From NCBI GenBank assembly GCA_964057225.1, contig OZ059897.1, forward strand, positions 10,230,001-10,294,000: 64,000 bases of DNA, given 5' to 3'. Position numbers and translations under genes: made by a program. Positions within the stretch are counted from its first letter, which is position 1. Each line of letters begins with the position of its first letter. This document shows positions 56,875-64,000 of the stretch, piece by piece. Below the pieces are notes generated by a model that was not told the DNA's origin, did not search any database, and worked only from the letters and a program-made list of their open reading frames with translations. The stretch is from Auanema rhodensis. Taxonomy: Eukaryota; Nematoda; Chromadorea; Rhabditida; Rhabditidae.

Positions 56875-59800
56875 ATGGCTGACGCAGCGAATCAAAACCC
56901 TCCGCCGGGAAATATTGCCCAAAATGCTACGAATAGCGCAGAGAAAACTCAGACAGTGGAAGCAGCACTGCATAGAAACCAAAGAAAAAGAGGACCACCG
57001 GATGCATTCCGACCAGATGCGAAATATCCGAAAACGAACGCGAAATCAAAGAAATTACCCCCTATTCCGGGTACACCGCTAACTGCTAAGAAACTTTATA
57101 CTACTGCTATTAAAACTACTAGGCATGCAATTAGCTTGAATAAGAATAAAGCATCATCCAGTAAATCCACGCCCAAACGCTCTTCTCACTCTCCAAAAAC
57201 AGTTGTTAATACCGGCACTAACACTTGTCCTCCAAATCACACTTCTCCTCAACGCCTTGTTCAAACCGCAAATGCGGAAATCCTCACCTCTCCTATTCCT
57301 AGAAACTCTCCCTCTTCCACTGATCAATCTTTGCACGGGCACTCTCTGTCTCCTGTCTCTTCTTCGTCAGACAATAACGTAAATTTGACTTCGAATGTTA
57401 CAGAGCAGAGAAGTCGCCCTCAAATGGCAGAGCAGATGGAGCAAGACAACTCTCCTATTGCAAGAGCCCACAACGTTTCTATTCGCCATCACAAACCTAC
57501 GCTTTATGATGGATCGGTTCCATTCAACCTCTACATGCAAAGACTAGAAGGATATTTCGATGCCCTTCAAGTCCCTATTGCCGAGAGACTTTCCCATCTC
57601 TATCTACTTCTCGGAACGGATAGAGCCGCTGAAGCTCTTCGAACTATACCAGCAGAAGACTTACGCCAGGGATGGAACCACGTCAAACGCATACTATCGG
57701 AGAAATTACAACCTCCAGAAAAGAGAGATGCAGCATTCACAAAACTCACTCATTTGAAACAAGGAGAGCACGAAACGGTACAAAATTTCGCTCAACGCTG
57801 CAGAAACCTTGCCTACGAATCATGCAACATGGACTCGACAGCCGATGAAAGAATACTACGAGTTTCATTCTTAGGAGGACTACGAAAGACTTTAAGAACA
57901 CATGTCAATAACCGCAGCCCTATCACCTTTGATGCAGCCGTGACTATTGCCGAAACTGTGGAAGCTGACGAGGATCCTTCGCTCTTGGTCAACAACTTGA
58001 TTAAAGACGTGGAACAACTAGAGATTAATAATGGTCTCATAAACCACATGAGAGCATCACAACAGGAGAAAATCTATGACGGATCACAAACACACCAATC
58101 AAGAACATTCTATGGAAATCAATCAAGACCACAACACCCACAAGAGCAATGGAATCAAAGAAGAGGAGGATACCGCTCACCAAGATACCAAGAGGATCGA
58201 CAAAATAACCGTCACAACTTCAGACAGGATAACAGAAACAATGGATATCAACGAGGATACAACAATTATCGTAGCCCCCAACGGTACGATAGATACAATG
58301 ATCGATACAACAGCAGAGGAAACGATCGATATGATAGCAGAAGGAATGATCGACAGGAGCACAGAGGAAACGACCGATACAACCGCGGAAACTGTCCTGA
58401 TCGCGGATTTCAACAACGAAATCGCAGCACTTCATATGGACCACATAACAGGCACAGAGATCGCACAAGAAGCCCCAGCGTCCGTTTTCACGTTAACAAA
58501 GTAGAAAAGGAAACAATCAAAACAAAGAAGACACTTCCGTTCATACCGCTATTCTTATCCGTCATCGCCCTATCTATGATACCTTGCCAGGCAGATAATA
58601 CCTATCAACTCTGCATTGGCAAACGAGGAGGCATTTTCCTCGAACCACCTCGCCCAACCACCTGCTCAGACTATGCACACAAGGACGGAGTCGAGATAAT
58701 AACAGTGGAACTATTCGCAGAAAATATGAATTACAAGGAATGGGAAGCATGGAAATGCGCCAAGGAAATCTATAAAACGTGCGCCCACGACTTATTCTTC
58801 GTCAGGGAAAATAACGTTACATTACTCCGAATAGAACCAGCCACTCCACAAGAATGCCAAACAGCCATTCAAGAAAGACGACACATGGATAACGACCTCA
58901 ATCGCGAAGCACCAGGACTATTCAAAGCCCCTATGCCATCTAGTACACAATCAAAATCGTTTTGGGCATCCTCTTGCACAACCAAGTCAAGATTCACCTT
59001 AGAAAGAGGAATGATGACTAGCCTACACGATGACACTATAATCTCCGACTTATTCATCAACACTGAAGGATGCACTAAGCAACAAGGAGTATGCAACACC
59101 ACCAACGCAGTTATCACATGGATCCCACCCAATGATCATCGAAATTGCGACTACACGACATTAGGGAAATTCGAAGCACTAATCAACAATGATACTGTAT
59201 TAATCTCGGAAATACAAGGAGCATTCATTCTCAAAAACAACACGCCAGACCCTATAGCTACAAGATGTATGAATACAAGCATCTACTCAACTGATAGTGG
59301 TACGTACATTTCCATCAAGGACTTAAAAACACACCGACGTCAAAAGAGGATGGCACCCCAAGAATACCCTACGAGATTCTTCAATATCACTATCTACAAA
59401 TCACTTCGCCTCACAGACAGTTCTACAGGTATACTACCTATGTACCAGACATATCGAAATAGGAAAAGACTGGACAACGCTTATAACCTTATGGAATATC
59501 TCAAGACATCTAGCGTACACATAGGTTTCATCAAATTCCTACAACTAGATTCATCAAAACTGAAGAACCGACTCTTATGGCACAACTACACTGACATCAA
59601 CATGGTTATCCTGCACACACTTGCAGAAGCTGAGATTCGACTTTCTACGAAAATTGCCATCGAACACCTACTGCCATCAGAGATCACGGCAAAACTCAGC
59701 AAGCAAATCACTATCAGCGACTTTGCCACACGTCTACTCAACTACGAAGGCGATTATCTCGACCGAGCAAGACAAATAGCAATTGAAATAGCTCACACAC

Positions 59801-62800
59801 CTACCACTCTGGCAACAGGAGAGACTATTCCATCAATGGAGGACTATCTGTACCAACTGTACCCACCCAGGATGACAAAACTGCCTAGATCACGCACTGA
59901 CACACAGTTCTACACCCAGATGGATCAAATACAGGAGTTTCTTGATTATCTAGAGCAAAACAATCGTCTAACTCGGATATCAAAAGAACAAAGAGAGACA
60001 GAAAATAAGAAATGGGCAGATCTCACAAAACAGGCAAATTCGTCAGCAATCGTCTTTCCCAACTATACCCTCATCTTCAACGGACACGCACAAAATTATG
60101 GGTTGCCCAAAAATCAACCTACAATCAGACCTATCACGGATGAAGACAGCAAATTATTTCAACAAGCATATCTTCAGCTCATTGAGTCACCTGGTGCTAG
60201 CCCCACAACCACCACTACTACAACCACCACAACCACTACATCGACTACCACAACAACTGCCCCGACAACTACTACTCATCGGACGTCTCCACCTCAACCT
60301 ACAACTACACCAAGGAGATATTATTATTACCAGAGTACAACAACTCCAGTAACTCCACCACCACGTCCTCTCACCACCACATCCCGCAGGGAATCTACTA
60401 GGACACTTCCAACAACTCGGACTACTACAAAGCGAGCAACAACGACCCAACCGATTGAGGAAATCAAATCTCACACTGGATCACAAGCACACCTCAATTT
60501 CCTACGAACACGAGCAGATATCATTCAAAAATACGACGATCAACTACGCCAACAAGATACAAGGTCCCACCTCCAATACTCTACGTCAAAACTAGAGGAG
60601 GAAATCTTACAATCTTTCCAAATAACAAAGAAAAACGTATGCAGAATGCAAAATAAGCAGCTACTTACCTGGTGGGCAATCCTGCAGATTAATCCGACTA
60701 TAGGAATTCGCACTATGCTTCGTCGACAGGATATTTCAGCAAAGTTTGTTGGAGAACATCTTATTTACGTCATGCCATGCACCCCTGTACAAGTAACACG
60801 TGTATACTCGGATCACAAACGAGACGATAAATGTTACCTGGAGACACCGGTAGACACGGAACATCACGGAAAACTCTTCATCACACCAGGATCAAGAGAT
60901 TTAACACCATATGCCCACATCATAGCATGCGATATGGCTACATCAGATCCCTACAGAGAAAACAATCAATGGATGAAAGATAATTCAACATTGAATGTGA
61001 CTAACTTCTCATTTTCGGATGAACTCACATCTGTAAAAATTGACCACATTAAGTTTAACAATTCCAACATATTTTCAAACCTCACGGAGTCAACATTTCC
61101 AATGGCACTGGCTATTTCCTACGGCTCTAGCCTAGCATCTTTACAAGCAACTATGCCAGGAAAATTGAAACCAGTCTTCAAACATTCTGGACTATCCAAT
61201 CTGAATCCAATAGGAATTATAGGAGGAACAGTTGGAACGACATTAATGATAGCAGATAACATATCAAACAACGCGGAGAAACAAATCACAAATTTCTTTG
61301 GATACATAGGAGAATCAATTACAGCATGGATACTAAGGACACTAGCTATTATTGGAGCAATCATCGTCACAATAGGACTCATAACTGTTACCATTTGGGC
61401 ATTAAAAATATATGCATGTACCACAAGGATACCAATCAATCAAATCACATTCAACGAACAAGACGACGAACGAAGAGGAGAGGACAAACAATTCGAATTA
61501 AAACCACTAATCACTTCTCAGCAAGAGAAATTATATACAAGAACCTCTCGATATGATCCTGACGCCCCACTATCAGATAAGGACTTTTTCGCCTATCTAC
61601 CACGGTACGCTATGAAAGAATCAAGGATTAACTACATCGGAGGATCACGACTACCTTTCGTTCCTCTCTCCATTCACAATCAGATCTTTACTGCTTTATG
61701 GGACACAGGAGCTTCTATATCATACATGAAGGAAAGTACATTTCAACAACTACCGGCAGCAACAATGGTTATGGAAAAGACAACAGCCATTGTAGCAAAC
61801 AAATCACGATTTTCTTTCCTGGGCTACACAAGAATCCCAATTATTATCGGGAAGACAGAAATCGAGCACAAAGTACTGATTTCTGCCAACAACCACTGCC
61901 CAGCACCAATATTATTAGGAATAGACTTCATAGAAGCTCTCAACAAAATAGGAATAAATACATCTTTACGACCACTACAAAATTCACTACTAATTGGAGA
62001 CACAATAGTACCTTTAGCACAAGACTACGCGCCATGGACTGAGAACCACACGATAGCACACGTCGTAAGCCTGGAAACTAAACAGTTCTACCCAGGAGAA
62101 ACCAGATCGCTTACATTGGAAGTAGACGATCCCGCCTCTTACGAACAAGCTTTCATTAGAAGCTCACAGCGGACAGGAAAAATGAGTTTCGCCCCTACTA
62201 CTTTCACCCCAACGGGATATGGAGTTCAGATATTTGCTACAAATATCTCTCCAGACACAATTGTAGTACAGACAAATCAAGGCATTGGAACAGCTTACGC
62301 TATCCCGAAAAACACGGAGGAGCAAAAAGGACAATATGTGCCACCAGAAGCAAGATGGGAAGATCAACTACCATACTTCCCAGAGGACTTTATAAAAGAC
62401 CTCGATGTAACAAACACCATCTTTACTCAGCTAGAGAGACAACAGTTAAAGAAAATAGTGCTCAGAAACAAGGAAGCTTTCTTAAACGAGGATCGCAATA
62501 TTGGACTTTTCAAAGGACCAGTGGAACATAGCATCCCGATCATCGAAGGAAAAGTTCCATCTTTCAAGATCACGTACAGAATACCTCTATCACAACAAGA
62601 AGAAGTAGAAAAACAAGTGGAGGAAATGTTAGAACAAGGAATAATTGAGCCATCTTTTTCTATGACTACCAGTCCCGTAATATTGGTCAAGAAAAAGGAT
62701 AAAACGTACAGATTTGTGACTGATTTTCGAGCACTCAACGCAATAACGCAAAAACAAATCTACGTTATATCTAACATTCAAGACATCTTGGACCTAGCAG

Positions 62801-64000
62801 CCGGAGCGCGTATCTTCAGTAACTTTGATCTAGTATCTGGATTCTTTCAAATCCCTCTTAGATCAGAAGATAGACACCTCACCGCATTCACTACTACGAG
62901 CGGAACTTATCAATACTGCAGAATGCCGATGGGACTCTGCGGAGCTCCACACACATTCCAAAATGCTGTACGATATTTACAACAACACGTACGATGCAAG
63001 CTCTTCGTCTATCTCGACGATCTACTTCTCATATCGGAATCAACGACGAAACATTTACAAGATATCGACGAAGTACTGAACGCATCAGCAGAGCTAGGAT
63101 TAAAAATCAAGCTTAAGAAATGTACCTTCGGACAACAAGAAGTCAAATTCCTAGGATTCATTGTTGGACACGAAGGAATAAAACCAGACCCTCAGAAAGT
63201 AAAAGCAATCCAAGATTATCCAAGACCGAAATCAATAACAGGAGTTCGAGCATTTATGGGAGTTGTGAACTACTTTCGCAGATTTATTAGAAATGCCGCA
63301 GGCATTGCGTCACCACTTTATGAGCTCACGAAAAAGGATACAGCTTTCAAATGGGGAGATGCAGAAGAACAAGCATTTCAACAACTTAAACAGATACTCT
63401 GTCAAGCTCCTGTACTACAAGCACCTATAGCAAAACGACCTTACGTCATTGAAAGCGATGGAAGTATAATTGCAGTTGGCGCAGTACTATTACAGGCTAA
63501 AGACGACAAGGAACCACTTCACCCAATTGCATTTGCCAGCCGAAAACTGAACAAAGCCGAACGGAATTACCCGCCAATTGAAATCGAAGCCCTAGCACTC
63601 ACTTTCGCAGTACATCAATTTCGGACTTACATACTAGGCACACCAATAAGAATCATTACCGATCACAGGCCTCTTACTAGCCTCATGACAAGAAAAGATC
63701 TTATTGGCAGGCTAGCAAAATTTCAAATCGTATTACAAGAATACGACATCGAGATAGTGTATCGCCCAGGACGTCTTAACGGCGTCTGTGATGCACTTTC
63801 ACGATATTTTGAAGACGAAGTCAACGAAGCCAAGGAAAGAAAGAAGAAACCAAAAGAAACTCCTACACACAAAATCTCGACTATTTCAACTATTACGGAC
63901 CTTCGGACCATTCAAGGCAATACAGAATGGATCATGGAAACAAAAGAAAAGATTCGGAACAAAACAGCAGGAAGGCAACTAATGGATCGATATATCGTTG
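56875..64000 (+). CDS. gag-env-pol: Gag-Env-protease-RT-RNase H polyprotein of element D (continues beyond window)
   Basis: 2375 codons read in frame without a stop; starts at an ATG in good context (AAAGATGG). Capsid-like domain at residues 209-362. Arg/Asn/Tyr/Gly-rich basic domain at 403-542 with no zinc knuckle. Hydrophobic signal segment at about 555-574. Cys-rich Env N-terminal domain with Trp-Glu-Ala-Trp-Lys-Cys; furin-type site R-R-Q-K-R at 821-825; Thr-rich mucin-like stretch at 1111-1193. Trp/Pro-Thr/Ala-Lys-Phe-Val-Gly block at about 1263-1302 and Cys-Tyr-x-x-x-Pro-Val at 1320. Transmembrane segment at 1484-1516. Aspartic protease with Asp-Thr-Gly (Asp1610) and a flap-side Gly-Ile-Asp-Phe near 1680. 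RT from about 1884 with Tyr-Leu-Asp-Asp (2046-2049). RNase H from about 2190 to 2310. The frame is cut by the window just before integrase. All catalytic motifs seen are intact. Confidence 0.93.
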   Translation, partial: MADAANQNPPPGNIAQNATNSAEKTQTVEAALHRNQRKRGPPDAFRPDAKYPKTNAKSKKLPPIPGTPLTAKKLYTTAIKTTRHAISLNKNKASSSKSTPKRSSHSPKTVVNTGTNTCPPNHTSPQRLVQTANAEILTSPIPRNSPSSTDQSLHGHSLSPVSSSSDNNVNLTSNVTEQRSRPQMAEQMEQDNSPIARAHNVSIRHHKPTLYDGSVPFNLYMQRLEGYFDALQVPIAERLSHLYLLLGTDRAAEALRTIPAEDLRQGWNHVKRILSEKLQPPEKRDAAFTKLTHLKQGEHETVQNFAQRCRNLAYESCNMDSTADERILRVSFLGGLRKTLRTHVNNRSPITFDAAVTIAETVEADEDPSLLVNNLIKDVEQLEINNGLINHMRASQQEKIYDGSQTHQSRTFYGNQSRPQHPQEQWNQRRGGYRSPRYQEDRQNNRHNFRQDNRNNGYQRGYNNYRSPQRYDRYNDRYNSRGNDRYDSRRNDRQEHRGNDRYNRGNCPDRGFQQRNRSTSYGPHNRHRDRTRSPSVRFHVNKVEKETIKTKKTLPFIPLFLSVIALSMIPCQADNTYQLCIGKRGGIFLEPPRPTTCSDYAHKDGVEIITVELFAENMNYKEWEAWKCAKEIYKTCAHDLFFVRENNVTLLRIEPATPQECQTAIQERRHMDNDLNREAPGLFKAPMPSSTQSKSFWASSCTTKSRFTLERGMMTSLHDDTIISDLFINTEGCTKQQGVCNTTNAVITWIPPNDHRNCDYTTLGKFEALINNDTVLISEIQGAFILKNNTPDPIATRCMNTSIYSTDSGTYISIKDLKTHRRQKRMAPQEYPTRFFNITIYKSLRLTDSSTGILPMYQTYRNRKRLDNAYNLMEYLKTSSVHIGFIKFLQLDSSKLKNRLLWHNYTDINMVILHTLAEAEIRLSTKIAIEHLLPSEITAKLSKQITISDFATRLLNYEGDYLDRARQIAIEIAHTPTTLATGETIPSMEDYLYQLYPPRMTKLPRSRTDTQFYTQMDQIQEFLDYLEQNNRLTRISKEQRETENKKWADLTKQANSSAIVFPNYTLIFNGHAQNYGLPKNQPTIRPITDEDSKLFQQAYLQLIESPGASPTTTTTTTTTTTTSTTTTTAPTTTTHRTSPPQPTTTPRRYYYYQSTTTPVTPPPRPLTTTSRRESTRTLPTTRTTTKRATTTQPIEEIKSHTGSQAHLNFLRTRADIIQKYDDQLRQQDTRSHLQYSTSKLEEEILQSFQITKKNVCRMQNKQLLTWWAILQINPTIGIRTMLRRQDISAKFVGEHLIYVMPCTPVQVTRVYSDHKRDDKCYLETPVDTEHHGKLFITPGSRDLTPYAHIIACDMATSDPYRENNQWMKDNSTLNVTNFSFSDELTSVKIDHIKFNNSNIFSNLTESTFPMALAISYGSSLASLQATMPGKLKPVFKHSGLSNLNPIGIIGGTVGTTLMIADNISNNAEKQITNFFGYIGESITAWILRTLAIIGAIIVTIGLITVTIWALKIYACTTRIPINQITFNEQDDERRGEDKQFELKPLITSQQEKLYTRTSRYDPDAPLSDKDFFAYLPRYAMKESRINYIGGSRLPFVPLSIHNQIFTALWDTGASISYMKESTFQQLPAATMVMEKTTAIVANKSRFSFLGYTRIPIIIGKTEIEHKVLISANNHCPAPILLGIDFIEALNKIGINTSLRPLQNSLLIGDTIVPLAQDYAPWTENHTIAHVVSLETKQFYPGETRSLTLEVDDPASYEQAFIRSSQRTGKMSFAPTTFTPTGYGVQIFATNISPDTIVVQTNQGIGTAYAIPKNTEEQKGQYVPPEARWEDQLPYFPEDFIKDLDVTNTIFTQLERQQLKKIVLRNKEAFLNEDRNIGLFKGPVEHSIPIIEGKVPSFKITYRIPLSQQEEVEKQVEEMLEQGIIEPSFSMTTSPVILVKKKDKTYRFVTDFRALNAITQKQIYVISNIQDILDLAAGARIFSNFDLVSGFFQIPLRSEDRHLTAFTTTSGTYQYCRMPMGLCGAPHTFQNAVRYLQQHVRCKLFVYLDDLLLISESTTKHLQDIDEVLNASAELGLKIKLKKCTFGQQEVKFLGFIVGHEGIKPDPQKVKAIQDYPRPKSITGVRAFMGVVNYFRRFIRNAAGIASPLYELTKKDTAFKWGDAEEQAFQQLKQILCQAPVLQAPIAKRPYVIESDGSIIAVGAVLLQAKDDKEPLHPIAFASRKLNKAERNYPPIEIEALALTFAVHQFRTYILGTPIRIITDHRPLTSLMTRKDLIGRLAKFQIVLQEYDIEIVYRPGRLNGVCDALSRYFEDEVNEAKERKKKPKETPTHKISTISTITDLRTIQGNTEWIMETKEKIRNKTAGRQLMDRYIV

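Larger units (their letters stand above)
55411..64000 (+). mobile_element. LTR retroelement D, 5' part with intact coding frame
   Basis: 5' LTR, primer site for tRNA-Gln, 1.1-kb leader and a gag-env-pol frame with no stop up to the window end. It is inserted head to head into the Env gene of element C. Its codons favour C and A in third position more than those of B and C, which suggests a separate lineage. Integrase and the 3' LTR would lie beyond 64000. Confidence 0.93.

Noticed and set aside
58177..58504. Overlapping frames on both strands in the Gag basic domain of element D
   Set aside because: Shadows produced by the repetitive Arg/Asn/Tyr codons of the real frame.

Overview
This is animal DNA, AT-rich and most likely from a nematode or a similar invertebrate. 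The species cannot be fixed from the window. It contains no ordinary protein gene. It consists of two things: a very large tandem array of tRNA-His(GTG) genes, and four Ty3/gypsy-type LTR retroelements (called A, B, C and D here) that sit in it or next to it.

The array has a 332-bp unit (some units are 330 or 331 bp): a 72-bp tRNA-His gene, a T6 Pol III terminator and about 254 bp of spacer. I count 108 full-length copies. Six read on the minus strand (138-1537 and 7361-7471) and 102 on the plus strand (7807-47917). A tRNA fragment marks the point near 7530 where the array flips orientation. Numbered by tRNA position there are three types. Type I keeps G10 and G53, so A box and B box are intact. 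Type II has A10 only. Type III has both A10 and A53, which hits the invariant G of both promoter boxes and breaks a D-stem and a T-stem pair. Type III makes up 48 of 57 copies between 7.8 and 26.5 kb; type I makes up 44 of 45 copies between 26.7 and 48 kb. Both blocks carry higher-order repeats of 7, 9 and 15 units.

Element A (about 1671-7326, minus) has a 5' LTR and gag-env but is cut off just before the protease, and one stop codon interrupts env. Element B (28633-35170, minus) is complete from LTR to LTR with a 4-bp target duplication and nearly identical LTRs, but an in-frame deletion joins the start of Env to the end of RNase H. Element C (48105-55410, minus) has a 3' LTR and a long Env-protease-RT-RNase H-integrase frame, with one frameshift in env; its 5' part is interrupted by element D. 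Element D (55411 to beyond 64000, plus) has a 5' LTR, an 18-nt primer site for tRNA-Gln and an uninterrupted frame of at least 2375 codons that runs off the window.

The most unusual point is gene order. Wherever the joints survive, one reading frame runs Gag, Asn/Arg/Tyr-rich basic domain, hydrophobic signal segment, Env ectodomain with a furin-type site and a Thr-rich mucin-like stretch, transmembrane segment, aspartic protease, RT, RNase H and integrase. Env therefore lies inside the polyprotein between Gag and Pol, not downstream of pol. The C-terminal half of Env has features that recall class III (gB-type) fusion glycoproteins. The two membrane segments would put Gag and Pol both on the cytosolic side with Env outside.
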